Below, piece by piece: positions 16,253 through 25,646 of a DNA stretch of 57,595 bases. Source of the DNA: Deltaproteobacteria bacterium (GTDB taxonomy: Bacteria > Desulfobacterota > Desulfomonilia > UBA1062). Under the pieces are notes generated by a model. It was given only the letters and a program-made list of their open reading frames with translations. It was not told where the DNA came from and made no database searches. The translations under genes were made by a program, and so were the position numbers. The stretch spans positions 1 through 57,595 of the forward strand of contig JAKPQL010000131.1 of assembly GCA_029547045.1 (NCBI GenBank), written 5' to 3'. Each line of letters starts with the position of its first letter. Position 1 is the stretch's first letter.

Positions 16253-17596
16253 GTGGACACCATGCATGACCTGCAGACCATCTTCTGGCATGCAGTGCAC
16301 GAGGTGGACCCTGCCCGGCTTATCGAAACCCGCGTGGGCAGGACCGGCACCACCCTTTCCCTCCATGCTCCGGATTCCGTACTCTCCGAGGACCTCTCCT
16401 CGTACCGGCGCATCCTGGTCCTGGGCATGGGCAAGGCCTCGGCCGCCATGGCCATGGCCATGGAGCGGGTACTGGAAGGCATCCCCATCGAAGGCGCGAT
16501 CATCACGAAACACGGCCACGGTCTGGACCTGGCCAGGATCAGGGTCATCGAGGCCGGACACCCCGTGCCGGACGAGGACAGCGTACGCGGCGCGGGTATC
16601 CTGTTGCAGCTGGCTGACGACGCAGGGCATGACACGCTCATCATCAACCTCGTCTCAGGGGGCGGCTCGTCGCTGTTCTGCCTTCCCGCTGACGGCATAT
16701 CCCTCGGGGAGAAGCAGGAGACGACCCGGGCCCTGCTCGCATCCGGGGCCGCCATCGACGAGGTCAACTGCGTCCGCAAGCACCTGTCCCGCGTCAAGGG
16801 AGGCAGGTTTGCGGCAAGGACCTTCCCGGCAAGACTGATGAGCCTCATCCTCTCGGACGTGGTGGGGGACAGGCTCGACACCATCGCCTCGGGCATAACG
16901 GCCCCCGACCCCACCACCTACCGTGAGGCGCTCTCCATACTGAGGCGCTATCACATCGAGGACCGGGTGCCGTCCCGCGTGGTGCAACTCCTGGAATCGG
17001 GCACCCAGGGGGGCCTGCCCGAGACCCCCAAGGTGTCCGACCCTGCTTTCGACCGTACGTCCAACATCATCGTAGGGAGCAATGCGATTGCCTGCCGGTC
17101 AGCGCTCGACCGCGCGGAAGCCCTGGGGTACGACGCCCGCATCCTGAGCACCACCCTCACGGGGGAGGCCGCCGAGGTAGCCTCATTCCTTGCAGACATC
17201 GCGTGGGACATGCATGTGCGCAGATCCGATACCCGAAGCCCCATCCTGCTCGTTGCCGGAGGTGAGACCACGGTCACCCTGAAAGGCAGCGGCCTCGGCG
17301 GTAGAAACCAGGAAATGGCCCTGGCCTTTGCATGCAGTCTTTACGAAAAACACCCGTCGCTCACGGACATCACCTTCCTCTCCGCCGGTACGGACGGCAC
17401 CGATGGCCCCACGGACGCCGCCGGGGCCTTTGTCACGCCTGAGCTGATGCGGCGCATGCCCGAACTCAGAATCAAGGCCCGGGAACATCTGCTCGATAAC
17501 AATTCATACCGGTTCTTCCAGGACCAGGGGCTCCTCTTCACTACAGGCCCCACACGCACGAATGTCTGCGACATACAGCTTCTGGCCATTCTCTGA
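16253..17596 (+). CDS. Glycerate 2-kinase, GckA/MOFRL family
   Basis: Phosphorylates D-glycerate to 2-phosphoglycerate (family assignment), feeding lower glycolysis from serine, glyoxylate or sugar-acid breakdown. The 447-residue length and domain order fit DUF4147 plus the C-terminal MOFRL domain. Recognisable stretches are VLGMGKASAAMA, EAGHPVPDEDS, LVSGGGSSL, VNCVRKHLSRVKGG and the MOFRL end GGETTVTLKGSGLGGRNQEMALA with SAGTDGTDGPTDAAGA. Translation starts at GTG 16253 behind GGAGGG (16240-16245). It is a single gene with its own promoter. Confidence 0.9.
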   Translation: MDTMHDLQTIFWHAVHEVDPARLIETRVGRTGTTLSLHAPDSVLSEDLSSYRRILVLGMGKASAAMAMAMERVLEGIPIEGAIITKHGHGLDLARIRVIEAGHPVPDEDSVRGAGILLQLADDAGHDTLIINLVSGGGSSLFCLPADGISLGEKQETTRALLASGAAIDEVNCVRKHLSRVKGGRFAARTFPARLMSLILSDVVGDRLDTIASGITAPDPTTYREALSILRRYHIEDRVPSRVVQLLESGTQGGLPETPKVSDPAFDRTSNIIVGSNAIACRSALDRAEALGYDARILSTTLTGEAAEVASFLADIAWDMHVRRSDTRSPILLVAGGETTVTLKGSGLGGRNQEMALAFACSLYEKHPSLTDITFLSAGTDGTDGPTDAAGAFVTPELMRRMPELRIKAREHLLDNNSYRFFQDQGLLFTTGPTRTNVCDIQLLAIL

Positions 17597-17633
17597 TCCA
17601 TCGTGGCCAAGCCTTTCTTCAGCGAGATTCCTG

Positions 17634-17662
17634 TTGTTTGCAATCATGCAGTCCGTTACAAT
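17634..17662 (+). promoter_or_regulatory. Sigma70-type promoter upstream of the basic small-protein gene
   Basis: TTGTTT (17634-17639) and TACAAT (17657-17662) with a 17-bp spacer lie 137 bp before the start of the 17800 gene. The leader in between is long; no clear structure or reliable open frame was found in it. Confidence 0.5.
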
Positions 17663-17799
17663 AGGACATCATTATCCAGAGAGAGGGGTCCTGGATATGG
17701 ACATGCATCATGAACCCTTCACCCTGATACTTCACGAACATCCTGCATCGCACGACCCCTTTCTCATGCGCCATACACAGAGGGAGGAGGATCGCTGAA

Positions 17800-18177
17800 A
17801 TGTCGGAAGAAACCAAGAAGAAGCACCACAAGGAAGAGAAGCCCATTGACAAGATGACTGTCAAGGAACTCCGGGAGATCGCCCTGGAGATCCCCCACGA
17901 GCACGCCGAGGTGGCGGTGCACGACATGAACAAGGAGCAGCTCGTGTCGTTCATCAAGAAGGCCCGGGGCATAGCCGACGATGCACCGGTGCACCACCAT
18001 GAGAAGAAGAAAAAGAAGGCCGCCAAGGTCGTGCTCACCCGGCAGGACATCAAGGCGAAGATCAGAAGATTCAAGGAACTCAAGACCCAGGCCTTCGGAC
18101 AGAACGAGCGGAAGAAGGCCGCCGTGTACCGCCGCCGCATCAGCCGGCTCAAGAAGCTGAGCCGGAAGACCGCCTGA
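17800..18177 (+). CDS. Small lysine/histidine-rich basic protein with SAP/Rho-N-like motif
   Basis: A 125-residue, strongly charged protein. Residues about 18-60 (MTVKELREIALEI ... MNKEQLVSFIKKARGI) have the helix-turn-helix spacing of SAP or Rho N-terminal domains, which bind nucleic acids. A KKHHKEEK start, an HHHEKKKKKAAK linker and an RRRISRLKKLSRK end would bind DNA or RNA without specificity. Possibly a nucleoid- or ribosome-associated protein, but this is inference. Shine-Dalgarno GGAGGAGG is excellent, and promoter and terminator frame it as a monocistronic gene. Confidence 0.75.
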   Translation: MSEETKKKHHKEEKPIDKMTVKELREIALEIPHEHAEVAVHDMNKEQLVSFIKKARGIADDAPVHHHEKKKKKAAKVVLTRQDIKAKIRRFKELKTQAFGQNERKKAAVYRRRISRLKKLSRKTA

Positions 18178-18183
18178 ACCGTG

Positions 18184-18227
18184 CGGCCCTCCCCTGTCCG
18201 CGACGCGTGCCGGACACGGGAGGGCCG
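18184..18227. terminator. Bidirectional hairpin between converging genes
   Basis: Seventeen-bp arms (18184-18200 and 18211-18227) pair with one mismatch around a 10-nt loop. There is no U tract. It lies between the basic-protein gene and the converging chemoreceptor gene and probably ends both transcripts. Confidence 0.6.
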
Positions 18228-18247
18228 ATCCCTTACACCTGCGCGTA

Positions 18248-19921
18248 TTACAGTTCCTCGAACTGGTGCCGGAACCCCACAAACAGGTCGTGTTCATTCC
18301 TGCCCGGGGTATGCCGGTGATCCCTGGAGGGGCTCCCCCTGAGCCTTGACCGCTTCCATTCGTGCGTAGGCTCCTGGCTGCCCGGGTCCGACACCCTGAA
18401 CCGCTCCACCGTGGAGGCCAGGACCCGCGACTCCATGCTGAGGTTGTCCGATGCACCTGCGAGCTGCTCCACCGTGGAGGCATTCTGCTGGGTGGTGTTG
18501 TCGATCTGGCTCAGGGCCCGGTTGACCTCATCCACACCGGCAGCCTGCTGGGTCGATGACACTGCTATCTCGTCGATCCTCCGCGAGAGGTCCTCGATGT
18601 GACCGATCATCTGTTCGAGGGATTCTGCGGATCGCTTCATGATCTCGTCCCCTGACTTCACCTTGTGAACGGTATCCTCAATGAGGACCCTTATCTCCCG
18701 GGATGCATCAGCAGACCGCTGGGCCAGGGAGCGGACCTCGTCCGCCACCACGGCAAAGCCCTTGCCGTGTTCGCCTGCCCGGGCCGCCTCCACGGCCGCG
18801 TTCAACGCAAGGAGGTTGGTCTGGAAGGCCACCTCGTTCACCGTGGTGATGATATCTCCGATCTTCCTGGACGCCTCGGAGATCTCCGTCATGGCTCCCA
18901 TGAGTTCCCGGGACGCGGCCACGCTCGAGCTTGCTGTCTCCACCATGAGTCGTGCCTGGGATCGCCCCTGGTCCGCATTCTGGGCGTTCAGTTTTATGGA
19001 GGATGTCATCTCTTCGATGGTGGCGGCCACCTGCTCGATGGCGCTCGCCTGTTCCTGGGTCATCTGGGAGAGGCCCTGGGTTCCCGATGCCACCTCGTGG
19101 GTGGAGGCATCCAGCAGGGTCGCCTCCTCCTTGACCTTGGCCACCACCGCTTCCAGCTTGTCCACAAAGCGGTTGAACTCGGCCGCAAGCTCGCCGATCT
19201 CATCGGTCCGGGAGATGTTCAGCCTCATGGTGAGGTCGCCCTCGCCCTCGGCTATGTTCCGGAAGCTCTCCACCACCTCATGGATGGGCCGGGACACCAT
19301 CCTCCGTATGACGAAGAGCACGCCTGCACCCACGAGCACGGCCATGATGAGGACCGAGACGCCCACCTGGACCATGAGCCTGTCATAGGAGGCGAAAAAC
19401 TCGCTCCGTTTCACCCCGGTATAGAGCGCGCCGATGATCCGGCCGTCCTTGTCCCTGATGGGGTCATATGCGGTGAAGTATGGCACTCCCAGGATATCCG
19501 CCTCGCCCCGGTACGGCCTTCCGTCTTTGAAGATTGCGTTGTAGGCAGGCCCGGTGAGCTTCGTCCCCAGGGCCCGGCTGCCGTCGGGCTTCATCACGTT
19601 GGTGGCCACCCGCACGTCGTTCATGAAGACGGTAGCGGTGCCGCCACAGAGCTCCTTCAGCCTGTCGGGCAGCTCGTTGTTGCCGTTGACGGCATAGTAG
19701 CCGTCGATCATGAGTCTGTCTCCCTCGATGGAGAAGGTACTCCCCTTGGCAGCCAGCAGGCTCCAGAAGACCTTGAGCCTGGTCATCTGGTTCTCCTGGG
19801 CAACCCTTTCCAATTCATTGTGGAAGCTCATGAAATTGAGCGCCATAACCACGACGAGAACGATGCCACCCATGCCGAGCGTAATTGCGGAAAGCTTGGT
19901 GTACAGTCTGAAACCCTTCAT
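18248..19921 (-). CDS. Methyl-accepting chemotaxis protein with single Cache domain
   Basis: The 557-residue chemoreceptor has TM1 (about 8-30), a periplasmic Cache-type sensor with the conserved [20 protein letters not shown] and [13 protein letters not shown] stretches, TM2 (about 190-215), a HAMP ([23 protein letters not shown]) and a full MCP signalling domain with hairpin tip [38 protein letters not shown] in place (the region that contacts CheA/CheW). The tail is long and ends FEEL. ATG 19921 is chosen: GGAGGTTGAG precedes it, and TM1 begins at once. It is a close paralogue of the next gene. Ligand unknown. Confidence 0.92.
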   Translation of the reverse strand: MKGFRLYTKLSAITLGMGGIVLVVVMALNFMSFHNELERVAQENQMTRLKVFWSLLAAKGSTFSIEGDRLMIDGYYAVNGNNELPDRLKELCGGTATVFMNDVRVATNVMKPDGSRALGTKLTGPAYNAIFKDGRPYRGEADILGVPYFTAYDPIRDKDGRIIGALYTGVKRSEFFASYDRLMVQVGVSVLIMAVLVGAGVLFVIRRMVSRPIHEVVESFRNIAEGEGDLTMRLNISRTDEIGELAAEFNRFVDKLEAVVAKVKEEATLLDASTHEVASGTQGLSQMTQEQASAIEQVAATIEEMTSSIKLNAQNADQGRSQARLMVETASSSVAASRELMGAMTEISEASRKIGDIITTVNEVAFQTNLLALNAAVEAARAGEHGKGFAVVADEVRSLAQRSADASREIRVLIEDTVHKVKSGDEIMKRSAESLEQMIGHIEDLSRRIDEIAVSSTQQAAGVDEVNRALSQIDNTTQQNASTVEQLAGASDNLSMESRVLASTVERFRVSDPGSQEPTHEWKRSRLRGSPSRDHRHTPGRNEHDLFVGFRHQFEEL

Positions 19922-20337
19922 CTCAACCTCCGGTATCAATACCTCAAACGGGCATGGGGAATGCAAAGGCCTCCGTGCCCTGTTCCCATAAAAAACATCA
20001 TCCCTATTCCGCCAAAGCCGACTCGCACCGCCTGGGGCACGAGCCTCATCCAGAACACTGTAAATAACCCATCAATGAGGCCACCATCGGCAGGAGCGGA
20101 AAAAATCTTTATTTTTCTCGAAGAATTCGGCTGGGATCCTGATGATTCACAAAGGATGTGTTCATTCAGGGCTGTTATGGTGAAACGGCATCCACAGGTT
20201 CGGCGAACATGTTGAACGATCTGGACCGGAACAACCCCGGGCACGCAGGGGACCGGCTTGTGCATGGCGCCTCTGCCGGGGGAGGAGAACACCCGGCAGA
20301 GACACAGAACGAGAGCATCTCCAATTCAGCCGTTTCT
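19922..20337. other. 416-bp gap between the two chemoreceptor genes
   Basis: Holds the 3' end signals of the right-hand receptor and the leader of the left-hand one. A perfect 10-bp-arm hairpin, CTCTGCCGGG (20271-20280) with CCCGGCAGAG (20292-20301), sits just after the right-hand stop and looks like a terminator without U tract. No convincing sigma28 or sigma70 promoter for the left-hand gene was found by eye. Confidence 0.5.
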
Positions 20338-21993
20338 TCAGAACTCCTCGAAATCCTCGCCTGTTGCGGGTCCCCTCTTCGGTGTCTGCGGGGCCACGGC
20401 CCGGGGTGTCTGTCTTACCTGGGGCCTTCTTATCCTTCGCGCCTGCACAGGGTCTCCCATGCCCGACACCTTGAACTGGGCAACCACCGATGCCATTTCC
20501 CGGGATTCGGTACTCATGGTGTCGGCCGCACCCGCAAGCTCCTCCACGGTGGAGGCGTTCTGCTGGGTGGTATTGTCGATCTGGGCGATGGCCCTGTTCA
20601 CCTCGTCAACCCCAGTGGCCTGTTCCGCCGAGGTTGCGGCTATCTCCTCAATGTTCATGGAGAGCTCCCCGATCTGGGAGATCATGAGCTCCTGAGACTC
20701 CACGGTCTTCTTGACGATCTCGTCACCCGCCTTCACCTTGCCCACCGTGTCCTCGATGAGCACCTTGATCTGCTTGGCCGCCTCGGCTGACCGCTGGGCC
20801 AGGGACCTCACCTCGTCGGCCACCACGGCAAAACCCTTGCCGTGCTCGCCGGCCCTGGCTGCCTCCACGGCGGCGTTCAGGGCAAGGAGGTTCGTCTGGA
20901 AGGCAACCTCGTTCACCGTGGTGATGATGTCACCGATCTTGCGTGAAGCAATGGAGATCTCCTCCATGGCCTTCATGAGCTTCTGCGACTCGTCGCTGCT
21001 GCCGTGCGCTGTCTCCACCATGGCCTTTGCCCGGGAGCGGCCTGTTTCCGCGTTCTTGGCATTCTGCTTGATCGAGGATGTCATCTGCTCGATGGTGGCG
21101 GCTACCTCTTCGATGGCGGATGCCTGTTCCTGGGTCGCTTGGGAGAGGCCCTGCGACCCGGAGGCCACCTCCTGCGTGGCGCTGTCGAGGAGGGTCGATA
21201 GTTCCTTGATCTTGGCCACAACCTCCTCGAGCTTGCCGATGAATCTGTTGAACTCGTCCGCGAGTTCACCGATCTCATCGGACCTGTTCACAGAGAGCCT
21301 CATGGTGAGGTCTCCTTCGCCCTCGGCAATGTCCCTGAAACTGCTCACCACATCCTTGATGGGCTGGGTGACCATCCTCCTCAGGATCAGCAGCACCCCG
21401 AAACCGAGAAATGCCGCCACCACTGCCGTCAAAACGGCAACATGGACCATGAGTTTGTCGAAGGAAGCGAAGAAATCACTCCGCTTCACCCCGGTATAGA
21501 CCACGCCGATGATTTCGCCTGCGCTGTTCTTGATGGGGTCATAGGCCGTGAAGTAGGGAACGCCCAGGATATCCGCCTTCCCCCGGTAGGGCTTTCCTTC
21601 CTTGAAAACAGCGTCATAGGCGGCGCCCACCAGCTTGGTACCCACTGCACGGCTCCCGTCGTCCTTCATCACATTGGTGGTCACCCGTACATCGTTCATG
21701 AAGACGGTGGCGGTTCCTCCGCAGAGCTCCTTGAGCCTGTCCGGCAGCTCATAGTTCCCGTTCAGGACGTAATCGCCCACCATGAGGCTGTCTCCGGCTA
21801 TCTGAAACCCGGAACCCTTCTGGGACAGGAGGTGCCAGAACACCTTGATCCTCATCTCCTGGTTTTCCCCTGCGATGCGCTCGAGCTCTCGGTGAAAATT
21901 GATGAAGCAGACAGCCATGGCCACGACGAGGACGATTGCGATAGTGCTGAGGGTAAGCACGACGAGTTTCGCGGTAAGCTTGAACTTCCACAT
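20338..21993 (-). CDS. Methyl-accepting chemotaxis protein, paralogue of the adjacent receptor
   Basis: The 551-residue receptor has the same architecture as its neighbour: TM1, Cache sensor ([33 protein letters not shown]), TM2, HAMP ([27 protein letters not shown]) and the MCP signalling hairpin with the same tip. The sensor regions are clearly alike, so ligands may be related. The C-terminal tail is rich in R, P and T and ends GEDFEEF, a short acidic-aromatic end reminiscent of the CheR-tethering pentapeptide in other receptors (inference). ATG 21993 has GGAGG at good distance; a start 24 bp earlier is weaker. Confidence 0.92.
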   Translation of the reverse strand: MWKFKLTAKLVVLTLSTIAIVLVVAMAVCFINFHRELERIAGENQEMRIKVFWHLLSQKGSGFQIAGDSLMVGDYVLNGNYELPDRLKELCGGTATVFMNDVRVTTNVMKDDGSRAVGTKLVGAAYDAVFKEGKPYRGKADILGVPYFTAYDPIKNSAGEIIGVVYTGVKRSDFFASFDKLMVHVAVLTAVVAAFLGFGVLLILRRMVTQPIKDVVSSFRDIAEGEGDLTMRLSVNRSDEIGELADEFNRFIGKLEEVVAKIKELSTLLDSATQEVASGSQGLSQATQEQASAIEEVAATIEQMTSSIKQNAKNAETGRSRAKAMVETAHGSSDESQKLMKAMEEISIASRKIGDIITTVNEVAFQTNLLALNAAVEAARAGEHGKGFAVVADEVRSLAQRSAEAAKQIKVLIEDTVGKVKAGDEIVKKTVESQELMISQIGELSMNIEEIAATSAEQATGVDEVNRAIAQIDNTTQQNASTVEELAGAADTMSTESREMASVVAQFKVSGMGDPVQARRIRRPQVRQTPRAVAPQTPKRGPATGEDFEEF

Positions 21994-22347
21994 AGATACC
22001 TCCAGTTCTGCTGTCATGAGGATATGTCGACCTCGGCGGGACTGTCTCCATACCCTTGCTCACACCGTCTTCTGGCCTCTCATGACAACACCCACGTGGG
22101 GAACATATAGGCATCCTGCAAGACATCCTTGCTGCCGATACGACATGTATCGTCATTCCGTTTCAAAATATTTCCATATTTTTTCGATTTTCTCCCGATA
22201 TTCATCCGCATATGATAATTATTTATATTATATCAAGATGTTAAATGCAGGCTTCCCCTTGCAGAACAAGGAGCCGGGAAGAAGTGCTGGAAGAGGAAAG
22301 GGTTTTCCTCTATCCTGATAGCTACCCGCATCATCGGGAGGAACACC
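21994..22347. other. 354-bp divergent intergenic region, AT-rich core
   Basis: Lies between the divergent chemoreceptor and nitrilase-fold genes. A core of roughly 100 bp (about 22150-22250) is strikingly AT-rich for this genome and contains several TATAAT-like words on both strands, so it likely holds both promoters, but no single -35/-10 pair stands out. A GGGAGG ribosome-binding site precedes the nitrilase start. Confidence 0.45.
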
Positions 22348-23295
22348 ATGTCCAAGACCATGAAGGCCGGCGCCATTCAGCTGTGCGCTGAGCTGGGCAA
22401 CGTCACTGCGAACCTGGAAAAGGCGGACCGGCTCGTTGAGGAGGCCGCGTCCCAGGGCGCCCGGATCATCATCCTGCCTGAGTTCTTCACCACCGCTGCG
22501 GCCTTCCACCCGGCCATGCTCAAGGCCGCCCTGCCCATCCGGGGCAGGGCCACCCAGTTCCTCATGGACAAGGCCAGGAAACATCAGGCCTATGTCGGGG
22601 GGTCATTCATCGCGTCCAGGAACGGAGAGCTCTTCAACACCTTCGTGCTTGCCATGCCCGACGGGTCCACGGCCTATCATGACAAGGACCAGCCCACCAT
22701 GTGGGAGAACTGCTATTACACGGGAGGCCGCGACGACGGCATCCTGCCTACGCCCATCGGGCCTATCGGCGCGGTGCTCTGCTGGGAGCACATCCGCCAC
22801 CGGACGGCGCGCAGGCTCCTGGGCAGGGTGGATCTCGTGGTGGGGGGCTCCTGCTGGTGGACCGTGCCGCAGGGCTGGCCGCCGAAGGGCCTCTGGGAGT
22901 GGCACCACCGCAAGAACATGAAGCTCATGGCCTCGACCCCCTCCACCCTGGCCCGCATGCTGGGGGTGCCGCTCGTCCATGCCGCCCATGCGGGGACGTT
23001 CAGGGCATCCATGCCGTGCATGCCGCTGGTGCCGTATGAGTCGTTCTACCTGGGCGAGACCCAGATCGTGGACGCCTCGGGCGTGATCCTGAGACGCATG
23101 ACCAGGGAGGAAGGCGAGGGTGTCATCGTCGCCGAGGTCGACCCGGGCCGCAGGGCCCCGAGCCTGACGCTGGGGACTTCGTTCTGGATACCGAGGCTCC
23201 CCCTGCTCTTCCGCCTGGTATGGACCTACCAGAACCTCCATGGGGCGTGGTACTACCACTCGGCAAGGAAATCGGGAGCGCTGGTCATCCCCTGA
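22348..23295 (+). CDS. Carbon-nitrogen hydrolase (nitrilase superfamily)
   Basis: The 315-residue protein shows the Glu-Lys-Cys triad of the superfamily: Glu in LPEFFTT, Lys in AYHDKDQPT and the Cys nucleophile in GAVLCWEHIR. The family hydrolyses amides, nitriles or carbamoyl compounds, or acts as an amidotransferase. The region after the Cys is longer than usual and Trp-rich (SCWWTVPQGWPPKGLWEW), so the substrate class is not clear. GGGAGGAA precedes ATG. The UbiA gene follows 112 bp later on the same strand and the radical SAM gene directly after that, which suggests a common pathway. Confidence 0.85.
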   Translation: MSKTMKAGAIQLCAELGNVTANLEKADRLVEEAASQGARIIILPEFFTTAAAFHPAMLKAALPIRGRATQFLMDKARKHQAYVGGSFIASRNGELFNTFVLAMPDGSTAYHDKDQPTMWENCYYTGGRDDGILPTPIGPIGAVLCWEHIRHRTARRLLGRVDLVVGGSCWWTVPQGWPPKGLWEWHHRKNMKLMASTPSTLARMLGVPLVHAAHAGTFRASMPCMPLVPYESFYLGETQIVDASGVILRRMTREEGEGVIVAEVDPGRRAPSLTLGTSFWIPRLPLLFRLVWTYQNLHGAWYYHSARKSGALVIP

Positions 23296-23407
23296 TACGC
23301 TCCCTGTTGCCGGGAAATTGACACGACCGGGCAAATCTGGTACCTCCCATCCACCGGCCACGAGCCTGCACAGGGAGAGGGCCGGGCTCACAAGGAGGCG
23401 GATCCCC

Positions 23408-24358
23408 ATGACAGGCATCGCGCACATACCGGACACCTACCGCACTGCCATCAGGGCCTGGATCATGATGGCACGCATCCCCTTCCACTCCGTGGGGGTG
23501 CTGCCCTTCTGCCTCGGTGCCATGCTGGCATGGAGGACGACGGGCACCTTCAACTGGCCCGTGTTCCTCTGGGCCACCCTGGCCGTGGTCCTCATCATGC
23601 TCTCCACCTACCTGGCCGGCGAGTTCTCCGACCTGGAGGAGGACCGGCTTTCTGCGCAGATGGAGAGGAACCGCTTCACGGGGGGCTCCCAGGCCGTGGT
23701 CCAGGGACTGGTTCCCCGTCACCACCCGAGAGTGGGAAGCTACGTTGCCCTGGCCCTGGCAGGGGCCATCGGGGTGCTCCTCCAGTTCGGCTACCACACG
23801 GGGCCCTGGACCATCCCCCTGGGCATGACAGGCATGCTCTTCGGTTTCTTCTATTCCACCGAGCCCCTCCGCTGGGTGAAGCGGGGCATCGGGGAGATCA
23901 TCATCGGGTTTTCCTACGGGTGGCTCCCCATCGCTGTGTCGTTCTACCTCCAGACCGGCCATTTCAGCCCCCTGGTGCACTGGATGAGCCTGCCCGTGGC
24001 GCTGTCCATCTTCAATGTGATCCTTATCAACGAGTTCCCGGATCACCCGGCGGACCTGAGGCAGGGAAAGAAGAACCTCACCGTGAGGTTTGGCAAGAAG
24101 ACAGCCTCTCTCGTCTACGCCGCAGCATCCCTGGCAGGGGTCCTCCTCTCCCCGCTAGCCGTCACCGCAGGGCTTTCGCCGAACAGCCTCATCTTCCTGC
24201 TCCCCGTGGCAGTGCTGTCGATCCTCGCGGCCATGGGCATGCTCACCGGGAAACATGCAGACCGCGCGGTCCTGGAGAAGATGTGCGGCCTCACCATAGC
24301 CGTCAACCTGCTCTATGCAGCGGCCTACATGGCATCCCTCATGGTGTGGGGCCTCTGA
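23408..24358 (+). CDS. UbiA-family prenyltransferase
   Basis: The 316-residue membrane protein has about eight to nine hydrophobic helices. The first prenyl-diphosphate/Mg motif, normally NDxxDxxxD, reads GEFSDLEEDR (71-80). The second reads NEFPDHPADLRQGKKNLTVRFGK (209-230), fitting DxxxD and the G-K-x-T tail of MenA-like members. Family enzymes attach polyprenyl chains to aromatic acceptors (quinones, haem O) in the cytoplasmic membrane. Start ATG 23408 follows AAGGAGG. The next gene starts at GTG two bases after the stop, so both are translationally coupled. The acceptor is unknown. Confidence 0.85.
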   Translation: MTGIAHIPDTYRTAIRAWIMMARIPFHSVGVLPFCLGAMLAWRTTGTFNWPVFLWATLAVVLIMLSTYLAGEFSDLEEDRLSAQMERNRFTGGSQAVVQGLVPRHHPRVGSYVALALAGAIGVLLQFGYHTGPWTIPLGMTGMLFGFFYSTEPLRWVKRGIGEIIIGFSYGWLPIAVSFYLQTGHFSPLVHWMSLPVALSIFNVILINEFPDHPADLRQGKKNLTVRFGKKTASLVYAAASLAGVLLSPLAVTAGLSPNSLIFLLPVAVLSILAAMGMLTGKHADRAVLEKMCGLTIAVNLLYAAAYMASLMVWGL

Positions 24359-24359
24359 G

Positions 24360-25646
24360 GTGAAGCTCCGGGACGTGCTGCACTGGCCCATGAAGGCCAT
24401 CTTCTGGCCGCCGAGCCTGGTGCTCAGGCAGTTCGGCAGCGCAGCCTACTTCTCCTACCTGGTGGGGTGGAGGCGTTTCCCATCCTGGGTCCTCCGCCAC
24501 GGCATCAACTCGCTGCCCATCGCGGCAGGGGCCACGGGCATGGGCTGCATCGGTTACCCGGGGCACCCGGCCTGGGAGGTGACGTCGGCCTGCAACCTGC
24601 GCTGCATCCACTGCCACGTCACTGCCGACACGCCCGGCCCGGACGAGCTGAACACGGACGAGGCGAAGGGCTTCATCGACGACCTCGCGCGCATCGACGG
24701 GTTCCGCATGCTTGTCTACACCGGGGGCGAGCCCCTGGTGCGGAAAGACATCTTCGCACTCATGCACCACTCCAAGGAGGCGGGACTCATCAACGTCATC
24801 GCCACCAACGGCACCCTCATCACGGAGGAGACGGCGTTTCGCCTCAAGGAGGAAGGCCTTGCCTGCGCGGCCGTGAGCCTCGACTCCTGGAGGGACGAGG
24901 TGCACGACTTCGTGAGGAACAGGCAGAACACCTACGGGCTCGCCATGCGGGGCATCCGCGCGCTCAAGAAGGCCGGCATACCCCTGCAGATCAACTGTAC
25001 GGCCATGCAGTACAACTTCGACGACCTCGACGAGCTCCTCGACCTCGTGGACGGCCTGGGTTCGGGCATCATGCTTATGTACCAGCTCGTGCCCGTGGGC
25101 AGGGGAGACGACATCAGGGATGCCACGCTGAGCGTCAACGAGAACGAGCGACTGCTCAAGTTCCTGGCGAAAAAGCAGAAGGACGTCTCCACCATCGTGG
25201 AGCCCGTGGCGGGTCCCCAGTACTGGCCCTACCTCATGGAGCGCAAAGGGCTGAAGAACGGCACCTGGCTGCGGGTGGCCGAGCAGGTGTTCCACGGGTG
25301 TGCCGCGGGCCGGGGTTTTGTCTACATCAAGGCCAACGGGGACGTGTGGCCCTGCCCCTTCGTGGAGGTGATCGCCGGAAACGTGAAGGAGAGGCCCTTT
25401 GACCGGATATGGGAGGACAGCCCGGTCTTCGCCGCCCTGAGAAACCGCGAGAACACGCTCAAGGGAAGGTGCGGTGACTGCAGATACCGCGCCATGTGCG
25501 GCGGGTGCAGGGGCCGGGCCATGGCATGCACGGGTGACTATCTGGCCGAGGACCCGTCGTGCTTTCTCGAAGACTCGCTCATTGATCGCGCAGGACCTGT
25601 GCGATCTTCTGGGAGAGCTCCGAGATCTGGTAGGGTTTCTGGATAA
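24360..25646 (+). CDS. Radical SAM/SPASM protein
   Basis: The 428-residue protein has the radical SAM cluster Cys78/82/85 in SACNLRCIHCH, the GGEP motif (YTGGEPLVR), and a C-terminal SPASM-like auxiliary cluster domain: GCAAGRGFVYIKANGDVWPCPF, then CGDCRYRAMCGGCRGRAMACTG. Overall character is that of AhbD/NirJ-like and related tetrapyrrole or peptide-modifying enzymes. GTG 24360 is favoured because it couples to the UbiA stop; ATG 24390 is the alternative. The last 68 bp overlap the converging histidine kinase gene. With UbiA next door, modification of a prenylated or quinone-like cofactor is a reasonable guess, not shown. Confidence 0.85.
   Translation: MKLRDVLHWPMKAIFWPPSLVLRQFGSAAYFSYLVGWRRFPSWVLRHGINSLPIAAGATGMGCIGYPGHPAWEVTSACNLRCIHCHVTADTPGPDELNTDEAKGFIDDLARIDGFRMLVYTGGEPLVRKDIFALMHHSKEAGLINVIATNGTLITEETAFRLKEEGLACAAVSLDSWRDEVHDFVRNRQNTYGLAMRGIRALKKAGIPLQINCTAMQYNFDDLDELLDLVDGLGSGIMLMYQLVPVGRGDDIRDATLSVNENERLLKFLAKKQKDVSTIVEPVAGPQYWPYLMERKGLKNGTWLRVAEQVFHGCAAGRGFVYIKANGDVWPCPFVEVIAGNVKERPFDRIWEDSPVFAALRNRENTLKGRCGDCRYRAMCGGCRGRAMACTGDYLAEDPSCFLEDSLIDRAGPVRSSGRAPRSGRVSG

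Noticed and set aside
17697-17798. Small frame beginning MDMHHEPF upstream of the basic-protein gene
   Set aside because: No ribosome-binding site, and it ends in the next gene's ribosome-binding region; likely leader sequence.
18248-21993. Assembly duplication of the chemoreceptor gene
   Set aside because: The two genes differ throughout at DNA and protein level and have different tails, so they are true paralogues.
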